Shown here: one piece after another, positions 11,993-24,100 of the stretch
Numbering within the stretch: position 1 is the first letter of the stretch
Layout: every line of letters starts with the position of its first letter
NCBI GenBank assembly: GCA_905250115.1
Contig: CAJNOI010000017.1
Coordinates: 1 to 64,000 of the forward strand
Source of the DNA: Adineta steineri
Taxonomy: Eukaryota > Rotifera > Eurotatoria > Adinetida > Adinetidae
DNA: 64,000 nt
Reading direction: 5' to 3'
Program-made: the position numbers and the translations under genes
Notes under the pieces: model-generated
The model's database searches: none
What the model was told of the DNA's origin: nothing
The model's input: the letters and a program-made list of their open reading frames with translations, nothing else

Positions 11993-12918
11993 TTATAAAT
12001 ACTGTGAAAGCCATCGAAATGCTTCTCCATAACCTTCGCGTCTCAATACACTACACATAAATAATTCCATTGGACGTCCATTGATATTCGAACGTGGAAC
12101 ATTACCCTAGACGAAAAAAAAACATTTATTTATTATTTAAAATAAAATAATGTAAAAATTTTTTTTTACTTTTCCTGTTGTTGCTGTGGATATTCCAAGT
12201 ACATAGCGAAGTTCCTGTTCACTAACAGCTCCTGGTAAATCAATTTTATTACCAAGAATAACAATTGGTGCATTAGCAACTTGTTCATCTGTTAATAAAC
12301 TCTAGAAAAAAACAATATATTCTTATATGATAATAATATATTTAACAAATACGAACATCAAGTTCTGCTTTTGTTTCAGCAAAACGACTTCGATCAACTG
12401 AATCAACAAGAAAAACAATTGAATCAACTGCTGGAAAATAATCTTTCCATACACGACGAGCTAAAAGAAAAAGAAATTGTTATTTATCTCTTCGACATTT
12501 CCTAGATAAGAAATTACCTTGAGCATGACCACCTAAATCGAATGTTGTAAATTTCATATTACCCATAACCAATTCTTCGGAAGCTATAAATAATTTAAAA
12601 AAAAAATGTTCGTTTACATAACATTAAACTGTAATAATATCATACTTGGATGTAGAGTTGGTACATGTTGAGCTAATCGATCATCTTTTAACATATGTAA
12701 TAAAGTTGTCTAAATAACATGAAAGAAAATAATTTAAAAATTTATTAAATACAAGAAGTTTACTTTTCCAGCATTATCAAGACCAAGAAATACAAGTTTG
12801 CCACTTTTTTTATGTAAACCTAAGTTATATAAAATAAATATTTATTTATTATGTAAAATTATTAACACATACCAAGTGTGGATAAAATATTAGTAAACCA
12901 ATCCCATAAGAAACTCAT
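11993..12918 (-). CDS. SAR1: SAR1 small GTPase (COPII coat assembly)
   Basis: Seven short exons: 12918-12873, 12819-12764, 12709-12646, 12583-12518, 12460-12357, 12301-12170, 12106-11993. They join in phase to 193 residues (human SAR1A/B: 198). SAR1 starts COPII vesicle budding at the endoplasmic reticulum. The start is the N-terminal amphipathic helix [12 protein letters not shown] that inserts into the membrane, with no myristoylation glycine. The P-loop GLDNAGKT is at residues 28-35. HVPTLHPTSEEL is the switch I region, DLGGH (71-75) is the SAR1-specific form of the DxxG motif with the catalytic His, and NKID is at 130-133. The end FRWLSQYL matches the family. All exons are too short to stand out as ORFs. 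It is divergent from PGAP3 with 222 bp between start codons. Confidence 0.95.
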
Positions 12919-13140
12919 TATATCAATTCAATCTTGAATAAATAATAAATTATAAAGAGATACATATGTATACACACATGTATTTGAAGAAGACTATATT
13001 TTCATTCTTTTTTTGTACCAATCAATAGATATTGACTGTTTCTCATATGCGACATCTTCTTTATTGCTGATTTGTCTAAATATAATCGATTCGGTTGATT
13101 AATTGAAGAAAAATTCAACATTTTATTTTTCGATCAAATA
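12919..13140. promoter_or_regulatory. Shared upstream region of divergent SAR1 and PGAP3
   Basis: The two start codons face away from each other across 222 bp, so this stretch must hold both promoters. Both genes act in the early secretory pathway. No clear TATA box is visible. Confidence 0.45.
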
Positions 13141-14149
13141 ATGATCACTTTCTATATTGTATTATTAATTTTTTCCACAAATTTAATTGTATTTGGATCA
13201 CCGGGTGATAATCATTATTTGTATCGAGCATGTTTAAATCATTGTAAACAAATAAATTGTAGTACACCATTAGGTTTGAAGGAATTTGAAGTAAAACAAA
13301 CATTCTTTGAATATATTTTTCAATGGTCATGTCCAGATGAATGTTCTTATGAATGTATGTGGAAAACTGTTAATCAAATGATATCAAATGGACAATCTGT
13401 TGTACAATTTCACGGTAATAATATTGTGAGACGTTCATCAATTCATTACTAAATATAAAATTTTAGGTAAATGGCCATTTGTACGTTTATTTGGTGTGCA
13501 AGAACCTGCATCAACATTATTCTCAATTTTAAATTTATTATCTAACTATTTATTTGGTTACCGAGTACTTCGTCGTTATCTTCGCTATGGTGTTCATCCA
13601 CTCTATTCAATGTGGATAGTATTTTGTTTTATATCCATGAATGCATGGATTTGGTCAACAATCTTCCATACACGTGATAAACCATTAACAGAAATATTTG
13701 ATTATATTGGTGCTATTTCACTTGTTTTTGCTCAATTTGCATGTTGTCTTATTCGTGTTGGTTATAGAACAAAATATATGCGTTTAGCAAAACTTGCAAC
13801 ATTATTTTTATTCTGTTTTTTTATTTATCATGCATATTATTTACTTTTTATTAAAATGGATTTTGGTTATAATATGACAATTAATATTATTGTTGGTCTT
13901 TTTAATGTTATTTGTTGGCTTCTTTGGAGTATATATCATTTTATGTCTGGAAAAGTTTATGTTTGGCGATGTGCTCTATCTGTTGTCTTAACAATGATAT
14001 TTGTTGCATTAGAATTAGCTGATTTTCCACCGATTGGTTGGACAATTGATGCACATTCATTATGGCATTTTTCGACAATATTTCTACCGATATTATGGTA
14101 TCGTTTTGTAGTTGATGATTCAAGATATTTACTTCTTCATTCTAAATAA
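13141..14149 (+). CDS. PGAP3: PGAP3/Per1-like GPI-anchor phospholipase
   Basis: Two exons, 13141-13414 and 13467-14149, splitting a Gly codon, give 318 residues (human PGAP3: 320). PGAP3 removes the unsaturated sn-2 acyl chain of GPI anchors during remodelling in the Golgi and belongs to the CREST hydrolase-like membrane superfamily. Residues 1-20 are a signal peptide. A lumenal Cys-rich segment follows (residues ~30-80, with CLNHCKQINC and CPDECSYEC). KWPFVRLFGVQEPAS then leads into seven hydrophobic helices. CREST signatures are visible: SMNAWIWSTIFHTRD (Ser and His) and DAHSLWHFSTI (Asp and two His) in the last helices. Length and domain order match the family throughout. Confidence 0.93.
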
Positions 14150-14727
14150 TACAATGTGTTATTATTAATTAGCCAGATATATTATAAAACGTGATATTTG
14201 TCGAAAAAAATACAATTTTTTTTTGTTTAATTTAATATGACAAAGAAATTCTCTAATATTGTCTACAAAATTTATATATGAATATATTACTATATAACGG
14301 ACAGAGTCTAATAGTTAATAACTATTTTTTATATGATTGTGAATTTGCAATGAAAGTTATCTTGTGAAGGAAATGTTTGTATTATTTAAAAGACATCTAC
14401 TAAAGTCAATGTCTCTGTGATCACTACCAATAAGATAAATTGTCTTATGAATATGTTGGTATTTTTATAACGATAAAATCAAGAAAAGCTGAATCGTGTT
14501 TAACAAATTACAATAAAAAAGTTAGGCAAGCTGTTTTATTCGTGAAATGTAAAACTTTAATCATTTAAATATTTCTTTTGCTTTTTTGCATTATATAATT
14601 TCAATCATATTCAGTTCTGTATTGGTATTTTTCAATTTAAATATGGGAAACTTGTTAGTAAAATGTGTTAGCATCGCACGTGATAATGATTGCTTTCAAC
14701 ATCAAGAATTCTTTATTTAATCGAGCA

Positions 14728-14785
14728 AAAGGGTGTGGGTGTGTGCGCATTGTGTCTGTGATATCCACACCCTCACCCACACCTT
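14728..14785. repeat. GGGTGTGGGTGT hairpin
   Basis: GGGTGTGGGTGTGTG (14731-14745) can pair with CCACACCCTCACCCACACC (14765-14783). Similar paired GT/CA blocks occur near 6704-6754, 20893-20946 and 27250-27306. The GTGTGGG core matches the TGTGGG repeat reported for bdelloid telomeres. Confidence 0.45.
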
Positions 14786-16601
14786 CAAAATAATTCAAAA
14801 AATGCGATCTTCTTCTCTTTGACTAACAATTTAATTCAATTCAAGAGTTTTTGATTTTGTTAGAAAATAAAAAAATTGGTTCTAGTTGATTTCTTTAGGC
14901 CTTTAATAAGATTCTCGAAAATATTAATGTCGATAATCGATCGAAAAGTGATCTACGATTTGATTAGATAAGATACCGAAGAGAAATTCTTTTGATATCC
15001 AAATAATGCATATCAGATTTTGTTGGTTTTATTCAAAAGATAATGAAACAAGAAAATTTTCTCAAATCGAACAAATTATGTCAATGTATAGAAGATTTGG
15101 CGTCGAAGGAAAATAAATAAAGACGAATAATCGATTACTTAAACAAATGATAGATTTCTGTTTAGACTGGTAATGCTTTTGATTTCTTGATTGACGATTT
15201 TAAATTAATATAATAAGATTCGAATTTCGAGATAAGTATTGAGAAATATATCTGAATAATAATTTCGAAGTTAATTATTATTTATTCAGATTTTATCCAT
15301 TATTGAGACAATTGAGAAAATAATTCTAGAAGAATACTAATCAAACTTTTATCACCGCGACTATTGTTTTCATCTAAAATAAAAATATAAAACCAAGATT
15401 TAAAAAGAACAAATAATTCTTAATAGAAGAATCTTCACATCTCCTTTCTTTTATTAAGATGATAAAATGAAAAGATTTAAAATTCTCATTGAAAATAACT
15501 CAATTTAAATAATAAAATATCTTTATTTCTAAACAATCGAATCAAAGTTATTTCTTTTTTTTATTTAATCATACAATTATCTTTCTATTAAATAGTATCG
15601 ATCAAGAAAACCATCTTAACTTTCATTCAAATCGATTAAATTATTAAAAAAAAATCTTTCTTCTATATTTAATACTCTATATTTATTCGAATTTTATAAT
15701 AGTATATGTAAAATATTCAAAATATCTTGATAGATGGCAATTGCAACAAATAGATAAAACAGTTTGATTTTAATAGAATTGATTATTGCGCAATCGAGCA
15801 ATTCTTCGTGATAAATAACAAAAAAATTAGATTACTTTCGTTTCCTACTATAGATAAGTTTATATTTATTGAGAAATATTCTTCATCTCAATATAAATAG
15901 TATTGATAAACAAAACTAATATGTATTTTTTTTTCTTTTCGTTCTCTCGTCTTTGTGTTCTTATATATAATACATGACGTTGTGTGATATGAACACAAAT
16001 GGATAGTGAAGTAATGAAGAGAACATTATATACCGAAGATAGTGCTAACACTACCTCACATCTTCGTCATTGTAATTACAGTAAAATAAATATTTGAACA
16101 AGAACAAAACAATTTATACGTCTTATTCTTTGGTACAATGTTTCAAAGCGTTAATTATCCTCTAAGATTATTATCAAAGATATTTTCATAAAAAAGAACA
16201 AGTCAATGTAAAACATATAGAATTATTTTTGTTGAAATTTGTAATAAAAAGATTTTCTATAAAAGAACGAAAATCAGATGAAATTTATCTATATTTATGC
16301 GTGTTTGTTCGTATTTATACCGCCATACAATACAATCTATGATATATATATATATATTTTTTTCTTTTTCACCTATACATTAACTAACGGATAGAATAAT
16401 CGTTTAATGTCTTTTTATTGATTAAAGTACATGAAAAACTATTCTAATCTCATAAATTTTGGATTGAATAATATTTGAATGTCTGAACAATGTGGAGACA
16501 CATTACACAATCTTTTAATTAAATATATATTTGTTTAATTTCTATATTATTCAACGAGTTATAATAAAATAAACTGATTGTAAAGTATACTTATTCCTCG
16601 A

Positions 16602-16632
16602 TTATTTTATTTTATTTTATTTTATTTTATTC
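16602..16632. repeat. (TTTTA)n microsatellite
   Basis: About six consecutive TTTTA units. Confidence 0.8.
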
Positions 16633-19600
16633 CAAAGTAAGAGTAAAACTTTTAAACTATATATAAACTTATTATCAACACAAAATAACGTGATTTTTTT
16701 CTTTTCTTTTCGTTCTGTTACATTAGCACGTTGTCTATGAGAGATAAAACCTTACCTTTTATTAATAGTGTGTTAATGTAACAAAATGAAAAAAACTGAC
16801 TAGTGTAAATAAGCAAGCGATTACTTTTTTTATATCTTTGCAACGAAATAATCTGTAAGAGATACAAATAAAATACATTTGTATAGATCTAATATTTATT
16901 AATCTTTTATACTAGATTGAAAAAAGAGAATAAATATATTGAATGAACTATTATTCAATATTTTAAATTCACTAAATCAAGTTATGTTGAGTTTGGATCT
17001 GTATGTATATCATCTAAATTATCTTGGTTGAGACATACGTTCTTGATAATAAATTCATATATTTAACGTGATCTATTCCTATTAAGATATACTCTGATAT
17101 AGCGATCAATTCAAAGATCAAGGTGGATAAGTTGTTCAGAAAAGACAAAGAAATGAGTTAAGAGAACAGAATATATGCGTATATGTAAAAAATCAATGAA
17201 GTGTACTAATCAATTATATATCACTCTAAAAATATATCGTCATGTTCAATTATTGCTTCTATTCAAAAGCTATTTATGATTAATATTTTATGTTGGCCCT
17301 GTTGATCACTGAATGGCTATATACGATAAAATTTTGATTCAGAGTTTATTATTATTTTCTTTGTAAAAAAAACTCTAGTTGGAGATTTTTCTTATTTAAA
17401 TGATTACAACAAGTCTTAATATATCAAATCCAATGAATTTCGTAATTATTTAAGTACTCTAAAGTTTAAGAATTCAGCTAGTTAGAATTAAATATAATCA
17501 TATATGATAAATGTCAACTGAAAATAATACTTTATTTAAATTTCCTAGAGTTGATTATTTTTATATATCTGATTTATAGAATGGTGATTAATTAACCGTA
17601 CAAACTGCAAAAATTATTTTCAAACTAATAGGACAAGATATATAGAATGAAATAAATAAAAATATATAATTTGTTTGTTTATCAAAAGGTTATTAGTATT
17701 GCATAAGACAAATTTCAAAGTGATGAATAGACATGAACTAAGATGAAAGAAATTTCAACTAAAATATCTATAATGAGTCATCATATAGTACTATTATATT
17801 ATTTTAAATAAATATCTGTGATATATTCTTATTGATCATCAATAAATAAATAATCAGTTTTTTCTTAATCGTTTCATAAAAATAATTATAGTCGGATAAT
17901 TTTAATATAAATACAAACAAAGATTCAACTGAATAAGTTTATTTCGAAAATAACTTTCAAAGATTAAAGCAAAAAAGTCAAAAATTTGTTTCGATTTTTG
18001 CTATAGTTGTAGGACAATATTAATCTAAAATATAACTATAAAGTAAACAAAATATTTTTTTAATCTATTATACTACTATTTGTGAACAATTCTTACATAG
18101 AATACGCTAATTCAAATAGTAATTCTATTCTAGTTAATTTTTTCCACAGTGATATAATAATCCTATCTTAATCTAAATTTATAATTGAAATCAATTTTTT
18201 TCTCTTTATTTTATTTTATTTGTAGAAGAACTCAAATCGGAAAACTAAAATTACAGTAAAAAATAACTACATTTTTCTACTGTAATAGAAAAATCAGTTG
18301 TAGATTATATTTAGAATTAAAATAAATATTTTTTTCTTATTATACTTCAATTATAGTTGAATATCGATAGAAATATCATCTTCAACTAATTATGGTATCA
18401 TATGAAATAATTAAATATTTATTCATATTTTCATACTTTAATGATACGAGCTATGTATCGTTTAATATGAAAATAACAAAAAAAAAAGATGTACTTGATG
18501 TATTGAGATGATATTCTACAAGGTAATACTTGTTATATTCTTTTCTCTCTGGTCAATAATTCAATAACACAAACACTGTCCTTTCTTTATTTGCCTTGTA
18601 TTGCTCAGGTATATTTTTTTGTTATTTATTATTGCTTTTTTATTTGTGTAATTCGTCCTTTGAATATAATTGCAAAGATATAAAGTATGTGACAAGATAC
18701 AATAATGATTGATGGAGAATAATATTTCGTTTGTATCTTTTTTTCATCGTTCACCTATCCTGTTAGATTTTATTTCTTTGCTTTCCTTTTATATTATTAC
18801 TTCTTTGTCTCTTTGATCTATATTCATTGTCAATGGACAATAATGAAATCAAATATTTTTCAAGTTACAATAAAGATATATGTTGACCTAGGTGATACTT
18901 AACAAATATATTTATATATATGAAAAAGTTCAAATTCGATGTGCTATATTTGAAAGTTAAAAGTCAATTCTTACGGCTATATAATAATTCAAACATACTT
19001 TTTTTTTGTTATATTACATATGAGATTGGTAGGATATATACGTTTGTTACTTTATACTAATGATAAATCGTTTGAATATCGAAATTTATAATGATCTTGT
19101 AGATCAAATCGATTTTCGACACGGTTATATAAGGCATTTAGTTCTATGTTCACCATATAATATAATCGAAACAAATTTCAACTCGAAAAATTTATAAGAT
19201 TTAGAAAAAAACTGACAACTTAAATATTTAAATGAAGTTTCTTGGTATCTTAATTGAAAAACTACAATATATACTCTTTAATCCGATTAAGTATTGCTTT
19301 TACATTGATTGTTTTCATGTTAACTGATGCTATCAAATAATTTTTAACGAAATAGCATAAATGTTTCATACCCAAAAGAAATATTTTTTCTTCAATAGAA
19401 CTACACATTTTTAAATATATAATTATATATTTTATCGTCAAAAAAAACATAGTATAAACTGAACAATATTATCAGTTAATACTGAAATGATATAGCTATT
19501 TAAATTAATGTAAATAACAAAATTTAATTTATCATAAATATTTTTCTATCGATATTCTTAATTCATATTTATCCTATACTGTTTTTTCTACAATACACCT

Positions 19601-19939
19601 TTTTGTATATCTACATGTGCTTTTCATAGATATGTCGTTGTCATACTTTTTAATCGTATGTTAATATTACTCATACAAGCTGTGGTTGACTGAAGCAAGT
19701 CGTATATAACAAAAAAAATATTTATTCTTCGCATTGTCTTATACACTCTTTCATTCATCCAAATAATACAGTAAGATATTATCGTTTTATTCTTTGTTTT
19801 TTATCTCTTTTTCGTATTTAGTATCTACTTCTTCATACAAAATCACAATATCCTAATGACTAAAGTCATGGTAATTATAATAAAAATAAATAGTATTATT
19901 TTGATTGATATATATTACACGTATTTAGCATATTTTTTT

Positions 19940-20640
19940 GTTGATTCAAGGTCATCATCTTCTGAATGATACAGCAATATCAAAGAGCAGTTAATAAAAA
20001 GAATTCAACAATAAGTATTATAGAAAATTAACACATCGTATAATGAAATAGATCTGGATATCTTTTTTTATTACTATTCTTGATTTTATTAATTGAATAT
20101 ATTATTATTCATGAAAGGTCAGCTTAATCTAAGTAATCCAACAACGCATAGGACGATGAAAAAAGTTGATACAATGAAGTGGATTAAGGTATTTTTTATT
20201 TGTCCCTTATTTTGTTTTTTGAGTACATATATTATTATTTATTGAAGGTCATCTTAATCCAACGAAACCAGTAGTGGGTACTATGGTAAAAATGGAAGTT
20301 ATTATGAACTAAATCTGGGTATTTCTCTTTATTTTGTTTTATCAAATATATTTATTACGTATTGAAGGTTAGGTTGATCTGAAGAATCCGGCAATGACCA
20401 TTATGGCGAAAAGAAATGGTATTATAAATTAAATTTGCATATTTTCTGATTTTTCTGATTATACTTATTGAGAATATTAGAAATCATTAAGGCTCAAGTA
20501 ATCTGGAAGAATTCAACAATGACTATGAATTGAATCGGTATAGTTTTTTTTTATTTTATTTTTTGAGTACATTTATTCTTCGAAGGTCAGATCAATCTGA
20601 AGCATTTAGCAACAACAAGTATGTCTACCATCTGAAATTA
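19940..20640. repeat. Degenerate tandem repeat, about 95-165 bp spacing
   Basis: A motif of the form GAAGGTCAGcTtAATCTgAAGaATCCaGCAAtGAc recurs, increasingly mutated, near 20115, 20246, 20366, 20490 and 20584, with a vaguer copy near 19950. Each is followed by a stretch like ATTATGAATTAAATCTGGGTATTTTT and a T-rich run ending in TTGAGTACATTTATTATT. The spacing drifts between about 95 and 165 bp. The units do not share an open frame. It lies 0.5 kb upstream of the polyketide synthase relic. Confidence 0.6.
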
Positions 20641-21137
20641 AACTTTGACTTGAAATAACAAACTACACGTAACTATACTCACTATATTTTTTTGCTTACT
20701 ATGAACAGTACTATTTTGTTCTAGTTTATATTAATATCTCATTTTTGTTTATTAGTTCACAAACAAAAATAGTTTTAGATTCAAAAGTATAGTATTATCA
20801 AATTTGAATACAACACGCTTGTTTTTGTTGCATAGAATGAGATGGTTTTTGTTTAGGTGTATGCTGATATTTAAATATGTGCCTTTGAATACTTGAGAGT
20901 GTAGATGTAAATCAAAACCGAATAATCATATCCATACTCACATCCATTCGTTCGTTTTTTTATTAACACAAACTATTAAATGTTAAATAAGAAACTTAAT
21001 AATTTAACTTCATTAAGTGAAATTAAAGTTAAAAGCTCACCTACAATTTTGACTGATCTGAAAAATTATCATTTTCATTTTAGATATAAAACTTTATTAT
21101 ATTAATCCAGAAATTAATACTTAAACAAAAAATACTA
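20640..21137. other. Intergenic upstream of the PKS relic
   Basis: About 500 nt with no gene. It contains a diverged copy of the GT/CA hairpin (GAGAGTGTAGATGT at ~20895 and CATCCATACTCACATCC-like sequence at ~20930-20946). Confidence 0.4.
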
Positions 21138-24100
21138 ATGTCAACTATAGATAATAATACATTATTAGAAGCAATAGCTTTAATAGGTATATGCTGTCAA
21201 TTTGCAGGTGATATTCCTTCACCAAATGATTTATGGGATGCACTAAAAGAAAGTCGTGATATTGGTAGTACAACAACAATTGATCGATTTGATCTTAAAT
21301 CATTTACTGCTCATATGCTTAATATGGATAATAATGGACAACTTCTTCAAAAACTTATTCGTGCTGGTTATTTTTATGTCAAATCAATAATGAGATATGT
21401 TTGAAGCAGGAAGTGTTGATCCATGTCATCGATTACTTATGTTAAAGTTTGTTCATTTACTTGATGATGCTGGACATCGTGTTGGAAAAATCAATGGTAC
21501 AAAAACATCAGCACATATTGGACAATTTCCAACAGATCATGCAATTACGACAATTCGTATGAGACCTGAACATCGAGCAAAATTTCATGGATCAAATACA
21601 TTATAATATAATGTATCAACACGTTTATGAAATCATTTTAATTTACATGGCCCAAATATATCATTAGATGTTGCTTATTCATCTTCTTGAGAAACTTTAC
21701 ATATGACTGTGCAATGTCTCCGTACAAATGAAGCTGACATGGCTGTATATGGTGGTGTTAATGGATTCTTACACCAGAAAGTTTTCTACAACATTCATTT
21801 ATTGGTGCACAATCATCTGGTGGAAGAAATCGATCATTTAGTGTTGATGTTAATGGTTATGCTAAAGGTAAATTCAGTTGATTAGTTTTTTTATTTAGAA
21901 ATACATTTCAATTTCAATATTGTGTCTAGATGGTGGTCTTGGTCTTTTATTATTAAAACAATTAAGTGATGCTGAACGTGATGGCGATCCAATTGAAGCT
22001 AATTGTTTAGGTCGATTTTTTAATCGATCAAATCTTGATCCACCATTATTATTAGATTTAATTAAAAGTAATTTAGGACATACAGAAGGTGCAGCTGGTG
22101 TTATATCACTTATTAAAGTTGCTATCTGTATGTATCATCGTGGTATTACAGCAAATATGCAATTTACTTCACTAAATCCAAAAATAGAAGCACAAAAATA
22201 TAATCTACATATTATTCAAAATTTTATACCATTTCCAACACTTTCAAATAATGAAAAATACCTATAGGCGTTAATTCATTTGGAATGGGTGGTTCAACGA
22301 CACATTCTATTATTGAAGAATATCAACCAATAAATAAAACATCAATTGAAAATGGTCATATCGATGATGGAAATCATATTAAAAGCAAACAATATTTTCT
22401 TTTTATTTTTTCAAGTAAGTTATTTTTTCTTTTCATTCATTAAATAATCTATGTCTTCTTATTCAGCAAACAGTCGTCAATCTCTTAATCATTAATTAAT
22501 GATATACATGATGATGATCATCAAACTTTTCTTCAACGTATATCTCAATAACTTCTTCTTAAAAGAACTATTAGTTATACACATTCAGCAATCTTTGTTT
22601 TTCTTAATCATCAACAATTACAAGAACAAATCAATGCTTTTCTTACTAAAAAAGTATTACCAGATCTCACAATCATCACGTCCAACAAAATCATTAGCAC
22701 AGAAAATATGTTTTGTTTTTAATGGATAAGGCCCACAATGGTGGGCTATGGGTAGACAATTATATGAAAATGAACCTTTATTTACTAAACGGATTAATTT
22801 AATTGATGGAGAAATGACAAAAATTAATAATGGTGAATGGAGATTATTAGAAGAATTAATTGAAAAGAAAAATGAACAAGAATCTCGTATTAATGATAGA
22901 AATAATGCTCAACCAACATTATTTGCTATACAAGTTGCATTAACAGCTTTACTTGTTTCTTGGAATATTTATCCATCATTTATAATATCACATAGTGGTG
23001 GTGATCAAGCAGCTGCTTTTGTTGCTGATCGTTTAAGTTTAAAAGAAACTGTTCGTATATTAGCTGTTTGAATGAGTGAAGAAGAAGTAGAAAACAAACT
23101 TTTGAAAGGTATTGAACATTTGGCTTGTATTGCTGTTGTTAATAGTCCTAGTTCAGTAACAATAAGTGGTGATGAAAAAACTATTGATGAAATATAACAA
23201 ATTCTTTCCATATCTTATCCAAATGTATTTAAAGCATGTGTTCGTATTGAAAATGCATTTCATCGTATCAAATAAATCAATTTCATACTGAAAAAGATAT
23301 GTTATTATCATTAAAAAAAATATTCGTGAATATTCAATACAAGATTAAAAACAAATATTTAATTCTATATGTGCACAAGTAGAACTTTATTCAAGTATTA
23401 CTGATGATAAAATGAATGATAATATACCAGTTGATAGTCAAATGTAAGACAAACTGTTCGATTATATGATACTATAACATTAATTATAAAAGATGAAGAA
23501 GCAAATATTTTTCTTGAAATTTCACCACATCCAGTTTTAGCAAAATCAATTCGTGAATGTTATGAATTAACAAATCAACAACAATCATCACCACTTATTC
23601 TTCCAACATTAAAACGAAAAGAAAATGAACAAATAACATTACTTACTAGTTTAGCACAACTTACAACATCATCTCATGTATGGCAACAATATTTTCATAC
23701 TCGTCAAATTTTACCGTTGAAAAACCATGAAGAATATTTTGATAATTTTCCATCATATAAATTTCATTTGAGTTCATGTTGGTATGAATCAAAAGGTTTA
23801 TCTATACAACGTTTAACTAATCGTATTCAAACTCATTCATTACTTGGTATTCGTCAATTAAATGAACAAACAAGTGCAACATCGAAAAGTCTTATTAATA
23901 TTAATTTAGCACAACATGCCTTTTTAAAAGATCATAAAATTCAAGATGCAATTCTTTTCCCGGCTGTTGCTTATCTTGAACTTGCAACAACTGCTTGTCA
24001 ACAATTACTTCCCCCAAAAGAAGATGATCAACAACAACTAACACTTATTTTTGAAGCCGTAAACTATAATAAAGCACTTATTCTTAATGAACATGAAGTG

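Larger units (their letters stand above)
14150..19935. other. Long gene-poor region
   Basis: About 5.8 kb of AT-rich DNA in which I find no convincing coding exon. ORFs at 15866-16051 and 19262-19450 (minus) are short and featureless. It contains a GT/CA hairpin at 14731-14783 and a (TTTTA)n microsatellite at about 16602-16632. Regulatory elements or noncoding RNAs cannot be excluded. Confidence 0.5.

Noticed and set aside
19940..20640. CRISPR-like array
   Set aside because: Units are diverged along their whole length, spacing is irregular, and the genome is clearly eukaryotic.
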